A stretch of 64,000 nucleotides of DNA from Rhizosphaericola mali. Lineage in GTDB: Bacteria > Bacteroidota > Bacteroidia > Chitinophagales > Chitinophagaceae. Position numbers and translations under genes: made by a program. The notes under the pieces are model-generated. The model saw only the letters and a list, made by a program, of their open reading frames with translations. It ran no database searches and was not told the origin of the DNA. Of the stretch, positions 45,839 to 55,507 are shown piece by piece; positions within the stretch are counted from its first letter, which is position 1; the number at the start of each line of letters is the position of its first letter. The stretch is taken from NCBI RefSeq assembly GCF_004337365.2, contig NZ_CP044016.1, forward strand, positions 2,046,001 through 2,110,000. The letters are read 5' to 3'.

Positions 45839-46141
45839 ATGAGATCAACAAGATCATCAGACTTAAGCAACGAGCAGATTGCAAAACGAAGAAACATACT
45901 AAAGGGTGTGGTCGTTGGATTCTGTACAATGGCAGTTGTTGCTATTGATAATATAGTACATCTGTCTGCCATTCGGGTATTAGAAAACGTCAGTATTGCT
46001 ACATTAATCCCCATTTTGGCCTTACCTACTACTTTAATACTTGCCTTGAGCAGTATGGTTACTACCAACAAAAAAATTAAAGCATGCGGGACAATTTCGC
46101 ATTTATTTTTTGTGTCAACGAAAGCGAAAACGTTTGGATAG
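45839..46141 (+). CDS. small two-helix membrane protein (uncertain)
   Basis: The 100-residue frame has a basic, polar N-terminus (MRSTRSSDLSNEQIAKRRNI). Two hydrophobic segments follow near residues 25-42 and 52-72 (ATLIPILALPTTLILALSSM). The last 25 residues look less protein-like, so the 3' end may be frameshifted. It is preferred over the overlapping minus-strand frame because of its start and hydrophobic pattern. Function unknown. Confidence 0.45.
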   Translation: MRSTRSSDLSNEQIAKRRNILKGVVVGFCTMAVVAIDNIVHLSAIRVLENVSIATLIPILALPTTLILALSSMVTTNKKIKACGTISHLFFVSTKAKTFG

Positions 46142-46336
46142 TCATATCCACTCCTCATTGCCGAAAACAACCAACCATATCCCATTAGTAAAAGATTCCA
46201 TGTTGATCTATTAAAAATCACCATGCACTTCTGGTTTTGAACTGTATGGACCAAAGGCAAAAACAATGTACATCATCCTAAAAAGATAATCAGATAAACA
46301 ACAAAAACTAATATCGGTTTAACTAAAAAATGAAAA

Positions 46337-47131
46337 ATGAAAAAAAACGTATTATTTTCCTTGCTTCTTCTATCCGCGTCATTTTCAACTAAGGCTCAAA
46401 TGGACGATAATTTCTATCAACCTAAAAAAGAAATGAAGCTATTAGCGTTTAAAAATATCGAAAACATTAATTTTCCAGTAGAGCATGACACCATCACTGC
46501 AGTCATATTAAAACCGGAATCCCATACCATCAAGAAAACGATTGTGTTTTTCCATGGGGCTGCGGGCAACATCTCTACCTACCAATACATAACAAAACCA
46601 CTCGTAACGGATGGATTTCAAGTAGTTATGGTGGACGTAAGGGGCTACGGAAAATCCACAGGAAAGCCCACACACCTGAATGTAGCAGAGGATGGTCAGA
46701 AAATATTTGATTATTTATTAAATAGAAAAGATATCGTTAATACCAAGATCTATTTGTATGGAGCTTCTTTGGGATCCCAAATTGCGACCCATCTAGCGAA
46801 AGAAAATAAAGCTAAAATTTCGGGATTGATCTTGGATGGAGGAATGTCCTCTTTTACGGATATTGCGATTCGTTTCAAACCTGAAATGAAAGCGATAATT
46901 GAAAAATATGTAGTATCTCCCTATTCCGCAAAGGAGGATGTAAAATCTTTAAGTGGCATACCAAAACTATTTATATATGGTAGAGGAGACTCAACCGTAC
47001 CTTTTGAACAGGGACAACTAATTTTTAAAAATGCACCTGAACCGAAAGCATTTTTTGAATATTCTGGAGACCACTTGCAGGCTATGGTGATAGAACCGGT
47101 CCAAACTCTAAAAGCGATTGAAAAGCTGTAA
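46337..47131 (+). CDS. secreted alpha/beta hydrolase
   Basis: The 264-residue protein has a signal peptide (MKKNVLFSLLLLSASFSTKA). Its alpha/beta-hydrolase fold shows the oxyanion strand TIVFFHGAAGN, the nucleophile elbow YGASLGSQIA (Ser), the segment LFIYGRGDSTVPFEQG with the acid, and the late His in SGDHLQAM. The BAAT/dienelactone-hydrolase-like layout suggests an esterase. The substrate is unknown. It is a monocistronic gene between the TetR region and a dead IS. Confidence 0.8.
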   Translation: MKKNVLFSLLLLSASFSTKAQMDDNFYQPKKEMKLLAFKNIENINFPVEHDTITAVILKPESHTIKKTIVFFHGAAGNISTYQYITKPLVTDGFQVVMVDVRGYGKSTGKPTHLNVAEDGQKIFDYLLNRKDIVNTKIYLYGASLGSQIATHLAKENKAKISGLILDGGMSSFTDIAIRFKPEMKAIIEKYVVSPYSAKEDVKSLSGIPKLFIYGRGDSTVPFEQGQLIFKNAPEPKAFFEYSGDHLQAMVIEPVQTLKAIEKL

Positions 47132-47289
47132 TGATATAAAGCTAAATTTTCCAGTAAAAAACTGATAAACAAAATACCAGGTGGAAATTATGTCTATTTT
47201 TTCCTTAAATCACATACAGCTATTTACCCTAAACGTTGGAGACAGATTTAAAAATTATAAAATTAAATTTGTATTCAATGAAACTAAGA

Positions 47290-48300
47290 TTATTTACAGA
47301 AGAATTTAAGAAAAAGCAGTAGGATTATAGATTAGTAGAGAATTAGTAAAATGAGTAGCGCAGGAATTAGGTATTCGTTCCGAGTTATTAAGTAAATGGC
47401 GGAACTATCCATTATATAAAGGCGACAACTTATTACCAGACAATACCAAATTAAGTGAAGAGTAATTAAAAATCCGCCGTTTGGAAAAAAAACTTCGAAA
47501 AATAAAATTGGAAAGCGAAATACTAAGAAAAGCACTTAGTATTTTCTCAAGGAACGAAAAGACTACTGCGAATTTATAAAATCCAATGAGAAAGATTATA
47601 TCGTTAGGATGATGTGTAAGGTGTTACATATAAGTTGTAGTGCTTATTACAGCTAGAGAAAATGCCCGAATCAAACTATGACAAAGTTGGATCAACAAAT
47701 CGTTGAAATACATAACAGCAGCCATAAGAGATATGGTAGTCCACGGATCAAAGCAGAACTAAACGAAAACGGTCAATATGTATCATTAAAGATGGTGGCT
47801 AATATCATGCGTCGCAAAAGTTTGAAAAGTATTGTCAGAAAGCGTTAGCGTGTATGTACAACCGATTCCAGTCATAGATACAAAATAAGTAACAATTTAT
47901 TGGACCGTTATTTCTACGCTGAATTGCCATCACAAAAGTGGGTGAGTGATATGGCTCACATACCTACTTTTCAAGGCTGGTTATATGTAACTATAGTAAT
48001 GGATTTGTATGATAGAAAAAATAATTGGCGGGCCTTCCCCCCTACGTGACGGTTTTAAATAATTCGGTAAAGGCCCTGCATATAGCATTTATGAACCGTC
48101 CACCAAGTAAAGGAATATTGTTTCATTCAGATCGGGCATACAATATGCCAGTGAGGCATTCAGGCATAAACTAGGCAATCGCAATATTACACAATCCATG
48201 AGTCAAAAGGGCGATCTAACCGGAATAAATAGTCGTTGACTGATTTTACTTATATAAAGCTAAAAAGCAATCTGTTTCGAAAAATATAGTGCTTTTTAAT
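47290..48300 (+). pseudogene. decayed IS3-family insertion sequence (OrfA and OrfB remnants)
   Basis: OrfA remains are read as VAQELGIRSELLSKWRNYP and KKLRKIKLESEILRKAL, interrupted by stops. OrfB remains include HKRYGSPRIKAELNENG, LPSQKWVSDMAHIPTFQGW and GILFHSDRA, in changing frames with several stops. Near the end the usual DNA-AE-FF part of the DDE core is lost. The order OrfA-OrfB on the plus strand fits IS3 of the IS150 type. This fills most of the 1.24-kb gap 47132-48371. No clean terminal inverted repeats or target duplication were found. Confidence 0.85.
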
Positions 48301-48371
48301 GATACATAGAATCAACTATAAAAAACAGCTAGGTACTCTTTGATATTCAATCAGTAAAAGAAGTTGAATAA

Positions 48372-48860
48372 TTACAAGGATTTGTTTATTTTTCTTTGTC
48401 TCCTTAATTGTAAAATAGAACCAACTATAAGCATAACAAAGAGCAAAAGAAGCGTCTTGCCAATCAGAGGATCTTTAGGGCCATGTACTAAAGGATGCCC
48501 AACCGGGATACGATTAAAAGTCTCATTGACAGTTGGAATCATGGAAAGGAAAAAGCTAAATGACAGGGAGAAATTTTCTAAATAACGAAACTTGTTGTTT
48601 CCCTTTTTTTTCAGATAAAGGTAATAAGCCAATGATACCAAAATCAAAACCAGCAATGCAAGGATATGCCCAGGGTTCACACCTTTGACGTGAGATAACC
48701 CCAGCGCCGTTAAGGAGGTGACAACAGTAAAATAAAAATATATTTTGCCTGTAACACGGCTTAAATCTATCTTACCGTTTCTAACGAATGCTACAACTGC
48801 GGCAACTATAGCCACTATACCGATAATAGTGTGAAAAATACCCAAATTTGATAGTCCCAT
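48372..48860 (-). CDS. membrane protein (four to five helices)
   Basis: The 162-residue protein has hydrophobic helices near 8-25, 40-57, 65-85, 95-112 and 130-152. A histidine-containing loop (RIPVGHPLVHGPKDPLIGKT) lies before the last helix. It resembles small DUF2306-like membrane proteins only loosely. It is downstream of the AraC/NTF2 pair on the same strand with an 85-bp gap, so it may be a target of that regulator. Confidence 0.65.
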   Translation of the reverse strand: MGLSNLGIFHTIIGIVAIVAAVVAFVRNGKIDLSRVTGKIYFYFTVVTSLTALGLSHVKGVNPGHILALLVLILVSLAYYLYLKKKGNNKFRYLENFSLSFSFFLSMIPTVNETFNRIPVGHPLVHGPKDPLIGKTLLLLFVMLIVGSILQLRRQRKINKSL

Positions 48861-48945
48861 TTTTTACAATTTGAATTTACATTGTCTTTATTGACAATGC
48901 AAAACTGCAACAATCGAAAATGGAAAACTTCGTAAATTAGGTCAA

Positions 48946-49794
48946 TTACTTGGCAATTCGGTCCAATCTGTATTTACTGGGCGAAACATGGAATTTGTCG
49001 TTGAAACTCTTAGTAAAGTTCGCCAAATCATTAAAACCACAATCAAACGCAATTTCTGTAATAGGTTTATCTGAAACCAAAAGAAGTTCAGCAGCCTTGT
49101 CCAACCTCTTATTTTTAAGGTATTTGGCTGGAGTATTATTGTACATTTTCGCAAATTCCCTTTTGAAGGAGGATAAACTTAAATTGGTTTTCTTTGCTAA
49201 CTCTTCAATACCGACTTGTTCGATTGAATTTGCTTCAATTATTTGTTTAAAACTATAGGTTGTAGGTGAAAAAAGTTGGGACAATATAACCTGCATCGTC
49301 TCTGCATCCTGCGTTTGGGCCAATAAAAGAATAATTTCCTTTAGTTTCAATACAAGGATTTCTTCATCAACCAAAACGGGGTTTTCAAAATAAAAAAGAA
49401 GTCCTTCTACGTATTTTTGGATCAGGAAATCATTGTTGACCATGCTGCCTGACTGGTTGCTCACTTTGTGACTCGGTCGCAAAATCTTAGGAAGATCGTT
49501 TTCATAGATTTTCTTAAGTACGTCGGGGTGAAAAGTCACAATTACGACCTCTCCGTCATTGGAATCCGCATTCTGCACCCGCTTTCCTGGATGAAGACAA
49601 TTCAACAACAATGAATAATTAGATGGAATATTGAAATTGTCCGAATGAGACTGATAGCGCAACTCACCATTCAATACATATAAAAAACAGGCACGATCCT
49701 CTACTGGAAAATCAAAATCAAACGGAGGTTTCAGCGCTATTTTCTGGATGAAGGACCGCCCAAACAAATCAATTTTTTTATAGCCGTATTCCAT
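48946..49794 (-). CDS. AraC-family transcriptional regulator
   Basis: The protein is 282 residues from ATG 49794, chosen to avoid overlap with the upstream NTF2-like gene. It has an N-terminal cupin-like sensing part and a C-terminal AraC double helix-turn-helix (IEELAKKTNLSLSSFKREFA, then PITEIAFDCGFNDLANFTKS, FNDKFHVSPSKYR). It is 14 bp after the NTF2-like gene, so the two form an operon. Confidence 0.85.
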   Translation of the reverse strand: MEYGYKKIDLFGRSFIQKIALKPPFDFDFPVEDRACFLYVLNGELRYQSHSDNFNIPSNYSLLLNCLHPGKRVQNADSNDGEVVIVTFHPDVLKKIYENDLPKILRPSHKVSNQSGSMVNNDFLIQKYVEGLLFYFENPVLVDEEILVLKLKEIILLLAQTQDAETMQVILSQLFSPTTYSFKQIIEANSIEQVGIEELAKKTNLSLSSFKREFAKMYNNTPAKYLKNKRLDKAAELLLVSDKPITEIAFDCGFNDLANFTKSFNDKFHVSPSKYRLDRIAK

Positions 49795-49808
49795 CTTCTT
49801 GTTTATTT

Positions 49809-50165
49809 TCAATAATAGTAAATTTCTTGGAAAATCTTTTCCCCTTTTACTAAAAATACACAAACTTCCTTAAACGAAATCCTACCCTTGTCGCTAGTGT
49901 CCGCTTCAAAAGAAAATAAAATAGCGATGGTATTGTCTGTCACAAGTGGATCTGAAATTTCTAAATGATTTACCTTATCAATATTTGCCCTAAAATTGGC
50001 GCCATTTTGTAAAATATTGCTGAGTCCTTCGGTTTCTTGTGGAAAAATAGATCCGTTAGGTTCTATACTGACTACGTCCTCTGCTAGGAATGTCTTTTGA
50101 GCCTTCTCAAAATATCCAGATCTAAGTAAATCAACCAATCCGGTCGCGATTTCTTGTATAGTCAT
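49809..50165 (-). CDS. NTF2/SnoaL-like fold protein
   Basis: This 118-residue protein has the cone-shaped NTF2-like pattern: two starting helices (IQEIATGLVDLLRSGYFEKA), LAEDVVSIEPNGS as the first strand, and FKEVCVFLVKGEKIFQEIYY as the closing strands. These proteins bind or convert small molecules or act as stress-related accessory proteins. It is the first gene of an operon with the AraC regulator. Substrate unknown. Confidence 0.75.
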   Translation of the reverse strand: MTIQEIATGLVDLLRSGYFEKAQKTFLAEDVVSIEPNGSIFPQETEGLSNILQNGANFRANIDKVNHLEISDPLVTDNTIAILFSFEADTSDKGRISFKEVCVFLVKGEKIFQEIYYY

Positions 50166-50346
50166 AAAACTTTCAATTTTTAAATTAAGTAAAAAAAATT
50201 ATATGTAGCTAAATTGTGTAACTCAATAATTAGTACTATAAATGCATAGTTTACAACAACGTTTCCTAAACTATGCATTTTATTGTCAACAAAATATCTA
50301 TAAATCCATTAATATGGCAAGTATGTAGTTCTTACATCATTACTAA

Positions 50347-51102
50347 TTAGTATTTATAGTTGGCTGCATCCTTAATCACTTGAAGCACTTCTTTGGGATG
50401 TGAATTCATGATTACATGACTAGAGGATATTTCTATAGTCTTTCCTTTAGATCTTTTTGCCATGAAGCGCTCTAAGTCCGGATTAATGGCTTTGTCATTC
50501 TTTGCGACTATATACCATGTAGGTTTATTTTTCCACGCGGGATCTTTACTTCTTTCTGAAAAAATATGCTGAGCCGCTGGCGTTTGGGTAGCATATATCA
50601 ACGCTTGATCTTTTGCATCCAAATCAGGTGCGAATGCAGTTTTTACTCCTTGTTCAGAAAGATAAACGAAGCTATTTTGAACGATGAAATATTTAGACAA
50701 AGTTGTATTTGATACTTTTTCGTTTAAAGAAGCTACACTCTCTCCCATTTCAGGAGCGAATGCCGCTATATATACCAGCCCCTCGACTTTGGATTCTTGA
50801 CTAAATTGAGAAATAACAAAGCCTCCCCATGAATGTCCAACTAAAATGACAGGACCTTCTATCTGATCAATTATCCGTTGTGTAGCTACAACATCGTCAG
50901 ATAGCGATGTGATAGGGTTTTGAACAGATTTTACATCGTATCCGCTGGCGTGTAAAGCTTTTATTTGTTTAGCAAAACTGCTTCCATCTGCCCAAATACC
51001 ATGAACGAATACAATAGTTGGTTTCCTTATTGTTTTAGTTTGTGCTGGAGTACGCATACCAACCATAAGCGCTAGGACTAAAAGTGAAATATAAATTTTC
51101 AT
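50347..51102 (-). CDS. secreted alpha/beta hydrolase
   Basis: The 251-residue protein has a signal peptide (SLLVLALMVGMRTPAQ). Its alpha/beta-hydrolase fold shows TIVFVHGIWADGSSF, the nucleophile elbow VGHSWGGFVIS (Ser), an acid near KNDKAINPDLERF and His in SSHVIMNSHPKEV. It resembles the salicylate-esterase-like/haloperoxidase-like hydrolases common in soil bacteria. It is a single gene with a perfect CRP/FNR-type palindrome centred about 78 bp before its ATG. Confidence 0.85.
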   Translation of the reverse strand: MKIYISLLVLALMVGMRTPAQTKTIRKPTIVFVHGIWADGSSFAKQIKALHASGYDVKSVQNPITSLSDDVVATQRIIDQIEGPVILVGHSWGGFVISQFSQESKVEGLVYIAAFAPEMGESVASLNEKVSNTTLSKYFIVQNSFVYLSEQGVKTAFAPDLDAKDQALIYATQTPAAQHIFSERSKDPAWKNKPTWYIVAKNDKAINPDLERFMAKRSKGKTIEISSSHVIMNSHPKEVLQVIKDAANYKY

Positions 51103-51167
51103 AATCTTATTTGTTTGTACAAAACTAAGTTGGACACAACAAGAAAAATAGGACTATGATCACTAAA

Positions 51168-51191
51168 AAGATGTGATTGAAATCACATCTT
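51168..51191. promoter_or_regulatory. CRP/FNR-type palindrome upstream of the hydrolase
   Basis: AAGATGTGAT (51168-51177) and ATCACATCTT (51182-51191) are exact inverted repeats around TGAA. The core TGTGA-N6-TCACA equals the classic CRP box. No T-tract follows closely on the minus strand. It lies 66-89 bp before the hydrolase ATG, so an activator or repressor site is likelier than a terminator. Confidence 0.5.
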
Positions 51192-51341
51192 ATAAAAAAA
51201 GGCTTCGCGAAAAGTAACAGCTCAAAAGCAATTTAACAGAGGGCTTCATAGAAATAAATTAGCCGAATTTCAGAAAGATTTATTTAGAACATGAAAGGAA
51301 TTTAACTTCTTAATAAATGCTAACCTATGATTGATTGCCCT

Positions 51342-52028
51342 CTATTCAAGTGCATAATTTATTGCTGCTTCAATATGAATGAGTGTAGTATCGAATAGTA
51401 TAGTAGAGCAATCTAATGGCTTAAACAACGTTAATTCAGTACAGCCAAGTATAACTCCCTCTGCGCCAGACAAAACAAGATTATTGATAATTTTGGTATA
51501 GGCAACTTTAGATTCGGTACTCACGACTCCCTGAATTAATTCTTTGTATATAATTCTATCCATGGTTGCTTGATCATCTTTGTTGGGAACTATTGCTTTG
51601 ATGCCGTGCTGAGAAAGGCGTTCAATATAAAATCTTTCCGACATAGTGATACTCGTTCCAGTAAGGCCGATAATTTTTATTCCTGCTTTTTTTATGCTAA
51701 TTGCGGTGATATCAATTATATGTAAAAAAGGTATATTAATTACAGACTCTAGAAAGTTTGCAACCAGATGGAGGGTATTTCCTGCCAGCAAAATAAAATC
51801 AGCCCCCGCTTTTTGTAATGCGAGCGCAGCATTGGCAATAATTTTGCCTTGTGATGACCAATCTCCTTTTTGCCTAAATTGCCAAATCTCTCCTCCATCA
51901 ACTGAAAAAATAATCATTTTGGCCTGATGCTGCTGTTGAGTACGTATACGGATTCCGTTATTAAGTTCTTTATAATACACTGATGTAGATTCCGGGCTAA
52001 TACCCCCTACTATTCCTATAGTTTTCAT
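51342..52028 (-). CDS. aspartate/glutamate racemase-family protein
   Basis: The protein is 228 residues from ATG 52028. The start MKTIGIVGGISPESTSVYYK and the second active-site loop GVILGCTELTLF (Cys196) are typical of the Asp/Glu racemase family. In canonical members two cysteines act on either side of the substrate. Here the first loop reads LLAGNTLH, so position 83 is Gly instead of Cys (CNT). It may be a one-sided racemase, a deaminase-like variant, or inactive. It is monocistronic. Confidence 0.8.
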   Translation of the reverse strand: MKTIGIVGGISPESTSVYYKELNNGIRIRTQQQHQAKMIIFSVDGGEIWQFRQKGDWSSQGKIIANAALALQKAGADFILLAGNTLHLVANFLESVINIPFLHIIDITAISIKKAGIKIIGLTGTSITMSERFYIERLSQHGIKAIVPNKDDQATMDRIIYKELIQGVVSTESKVAYTKIINNLVLSGAEGVILGCTELTLFKPLDCSTILFDTTLIHIEAAINYALE

Positions 52029-52591
52029 TTTTTTAAGATATCCATTCCAGAGTAACACAATTCTCATGAATAGTTCCAATCAGAATACATTAAAATACAA
52101 ATATTTATATAGATTATCCGCTCGATATTGAGATATAATTCATAAAATTATACTATCAGAACTTTTAATAACATTGAAATACACACATAGTCTATATAAT
52201 TGAATTATATCTAAATACAAAAAGTGGAAATATGGCTTAAGAGTTGGATTATAAGTACTCCATAATAAAACATAAATAAATAATAGCTCTATATTGAAAT
52301 TTAGTACCCCCAAAAAACCTCTATTAATTCTATAAATATCGTTTAAATAAATTCCTATATTTTAGTAATCTGTTTTAGTTTTTACTTTAAAAATCTTGCG
52401 AAAAATACATCTCCAAATTTTATATTACCTAAATGCATACAAATCAATATTTTCAAGGATAAAATTTCCAAAAAACTCTATTAAACATCTATTAAACCTC
52501 TGCTAACATACTGGAGATTATAGAAAAAAATATAGTCAAAATAGAATTGAAAAATTACCATTAAAATTATATTAATTACAATGCATATTGT
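52029..52591. other. gene-free AT-rich spacer
   Basis: About 560 bp of very AT-rich sequence between the racemase-family gene and the pectin locus. No gene, convincing palindrome or repeat was seen. It separates ordinary chromosomal genes from the polysaccharide utilisation locus. Confidence 0.3.
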
Positions 52592-55102
52592 CTATAATGC
52601 TTGAACATAAATATTATCCATTTTGGCTAATGCCTTAAACGCTCGCAAGCCAATATTTCCATTTATATAAGTAGCATCATTTGCCGTAATAATAGAATTT
52701 CCATTTACAAAAATTTCGAACGCGTCCCCTTTTGCATTTACTTTTATCTGGTAATTTTCATTTAATTTAATGTCTTTGGGAGCAGATTTAATCACTTCCC
52801 ATTTTCCTCCACTTGCTTTTCCAAATACCACTTGACCTTCCTCAGCATCCAATCCTACATAGTATCCGTTGTATGCATCGGTACCAATAGCTGGTTTATT
52901 TACACGAAAAACCAATCCTGCATTGCCGTTCATTTTAATTGTAATATTAGCACTATAGTTAAAATCAGAAAATTTTGTTCCTGTTGCTATAATTTTAGGA
53001 CCAGCACCAGAATTATTTACATCAATGGAACCACAATTGATAGCATTGTCTTTATAAAACCAATTACCTCCATATACAACCCAACCATTCGACTTATTGT
53101 CTTTAAAAACCTCCTTTAAATCAGTAGAAATCCATCTAGACTCTCCAATAGTAGGAAAAATGCTTATCCGAATATTTTCAGATCCAAACGGAATGAGGGT
53201 AATTTCCTCTGTCTTTTCATTTGAAGCAATAGGGCTCAAAGGAACATCGAATGCCGAAGTACCGCGATAGTCAGCAGTCCAAGATGGTATTTTTTTTGCT
53301 TTTACCCTTAATTGAATAGGTGTTCGATTCATAATATAGGGATCATTTGTCATCCTAGTCTTAACCACTTCAAATTGATTATTTACATCATCAGTATTTA
53401 ACAAAAGTCCATAATTCCAAGGAGTAGAGGGTATTATCTGAGTATCATAAAAGCCTGGAACCTTGTGCTCTTTTAAATGAGTTATATTTTGCCCAATTTT
53501 CAACGCATATACAATCGGACCTCTTTCCACACTTACAGCATTGTTTACTTCTTTTTTTATCGAAATATGCATCGGAAATTTCAAACTTATTTTATCTCCA
53601 TTTTTCCAACTACGATTTAATTCTGCAATAGTTCCTTTTTTAATATGATTCAACAACTTACCATTAACCCATATCTGTGGGGAATTACACCAATTTGGAA
53701 TTCGCAGGCGAATCGGAAATTTTTCTGAATGATTCAATTTCAAATGAAGATTAATCATTTCTTCAAATGGATAATTTGTTTCTTCTTCTACTTGTAATTT
53801 ATTATTATTACCAACTATTGCATTTACTTCCATAGGACCATAAGTATTAATTGCAATACCATTATCTGGAGTAGCCATTACACTATTTTTTATAAAATAA
53901 GGCCAGCCCATATGCATATTAAACCTGCAACAAGGATAACCAGAATATGGACTTAATAGTAGGCCATTGTTATAGTCTTGATTAAAACCATGCAATCCCT
54001 CCGCAGCCCTTATTTCATTTGGTAGGGCATAATAGGAATGCTCTTTCAAATCTCTACTAAACTGTGCGGGCAGAGCGTTAAAAGCTACTTTTTCCAAAAA
54101 ATCGCCTATGCTTCCATCATGAAATACGCGTGATGCGGTTTCTAAACTTTGCATCCACTCTACAACAGTACAAGTTTCCACACCTTCAATTGAATTATGT
54201 CCTGACATGTGTTCCGTCCCTGCGCCCAAACCTTCAGGTTGACCATTTTCGTCAAAAATATGCGCCATCCCTTTTTGCATTGCAGTCTTATAAATAGAAT
54301 CAGTAGAAAACTCTGCACATACTGCAGGATATTTCAATGCTTGAGCAACGTTTACCATGTGTCTTGGTTGATAATCGTCTCCATAATAATGAAACGTATT
54401 ACCTGTAAAAATATCTTGCCACTGATAAGCCTGCATCCTAAGTTTATTGGCTAGTTCAAGTAGAAATGAATCTCCAGTTTTGTTATACACCCATAATACC
54501 AATTCTATATTATCTCCAGCCCTTGATTTACCCCAACTATCTAAGGGTTGCGCATTTAAGTTAGCCAATTGATATTTAAAATATTTAATTAAACATGGGA
54601 TAACACGATGGTCGTTTGTCGCCTCGTAATACGTCTGTAATGCATACATAAAAGGCATTCGAGGCCACCAATCATTCATTTTAGGAGGCCCAAATAATCC
54701 ATTATCTTGTTGATGTAAGAGTGTATATTCAATCCATTTTTGGGATTTCAATTTTAAATCTTCGTCATTTAAAATATAGGCTAAAGACACAAGTCCTTTT
54801 ACATAATAAGCAACCTTTTCCCACCCATTTCCAGATCCACCAAGCCAATCAGAATTCGAACCAAGTTCGTTGTCTCCAGAATACAACTCTTCTGCATGCC
54901 CTGTAAATCCCTCTTTTTGCAATTCAAGTTGATTCAGCAACCATCCTTTTGCCTTTATACTTCCCAATGGTAATTGCACATAAACATCTTGTTTTAATGG
55001 CTTTCGATTGAAAATGTAGTTACCAGGATTACTTTGAGAATCCACATTATTAAATACGAAGAGACTCGAGAAAATGAGAATGATTGAAGCACTTATTTTC
55101 AT
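52592..55102 (-). CDS. GH127-like (beta-L-arabinofuranosidase-type) hydrolase with C-terminal lectin-like domain
   Basis: This 836-residue exported enzyme has a signal peptide and an alpha/alpha-barrel of the DUF1680/GH127 type. The barrel carries ETCTVVEWM (Glu309, Cys311, Glu315) and the double cysteine Cys391-Cys392 (GYPCCRFNMHMGWPYF). Both are part of the zinc/catalytic centre in this family. A beta-sandwich follows. The last 190 residues form a concanavalin/LamG-like domain (NGNAGLVFRVNKPAIGTDAY ... VFGKASGGKWEVIKS). In a pectin locus it probably trims arabinose or related sugars from rhamnogalacturonan side chains. Confidence 0.8.
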   Translation of the reverse strand: MKISASIILIFSSLFVFNNVDSQSNPGNYIFNRKPLKQDVYVQLPLGSIKAKGWLLNQLELQKEGFTGHAEELYSGDNELGSNSDWLGGSGNGWEKVAYYVKGLVSLAYILNDEDLKLKSQKWIEYTLLHQQDNGLFGPPKMNDWWPRMPFMYALQTYYEATNDHRVIPCLIKYFKYQLANLNAQPLDSWGKSRAGDNIELVLWVYNKTGDSFLLELANKLRMQAYQWQDIFTGNTFHYYGDDYQPRHMVNVAQALKYPAVCAEFSTDSIYKTAMQKGMAHIFDENGQPEGLGAGTEHMSGHNSIEGVETCTVVEWMQSLETASRVFHDGSIGDFLEKVAFNALPAQFSRDLKEHSYYALPNEIRAAEGLHGFNQDYNNGLLLSPYSGYPCCRFNMHMGWPYFIKNSVMATPDNGIAINTYGPMEVNAIVGNNNKLQVEEETNYPFEEMINLHLKLNHSEKFPIRLRIPNWCNSPQIWVNGKLLNHIKKGTIAELNRSWKNGDKISLKFPMHISIKKEVNNAVSVERGPIVYALKIGQNITHLKEHKVPGFYDTQIIPSTPWNYGLLLNTDDVNNQFEVVKTRMTNDPYIMNRTPIQLRVKAKKIPSWTADYRGTSAFDVPLSPIASNEKTEEITLIPFGSENIRISIFPTIGESRWISTDLKEVFKDNKSNGWVVYGGNWFYKDNAINCGSIDVNNSGAGPKIIATGTKFSDFNYSANITIKMNGNAGLVFRVNKPAIGTDAYNGYYVGLDAEEGQVVFGKASGGKWEVIKSAPKDIKLNENYQIKVNAKGDAFEIFVNGNSIITANDATYINGNIGLRAFKALAKMDNIYVQAL

Positions 55103-55507
55103 ACCAAAAATTTAACCAAAAACCGAATATAAGCCATTAAACTCAAGTATCCTTTGCCATTAGGAATTTATTTAATATTCACTTTTGTTAATCTAAAATG
55201 TAAATATGCTACACTTAAGAATATCAATTATTTTTGAATAAATTAATCATAACCAAACCTAAAAATAGAGAGATTTTTGATTTCAATATTAATAATATTG
55301 CAGAAAGTATTATTATGAGTAAATTATCCTTATGTTGAAATTAAAGGCATTTCTGATTTATCTCTAAATGAATTAACTAGCTAAACAAAATCAAGCACTC
55401 TCGAAAAACTTGCAGAAGTAAAAACACAACTTAAGATTTAGTTTAAATTTATTTGACAACAAATAATAAATAGAATAAATTTGAAAAATTCCTGATTGGT
55501 TGCCAAT

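Noticed and set aside
45793-46266. 157-residue minus-strand reading frame
   Set aside because: It overlaps the more plausible plus-strand membrane protein at 45839-46141, has poor domain-like structure and an unlikely Cys/His/Arg mixture, and looks like an antisense shadow.
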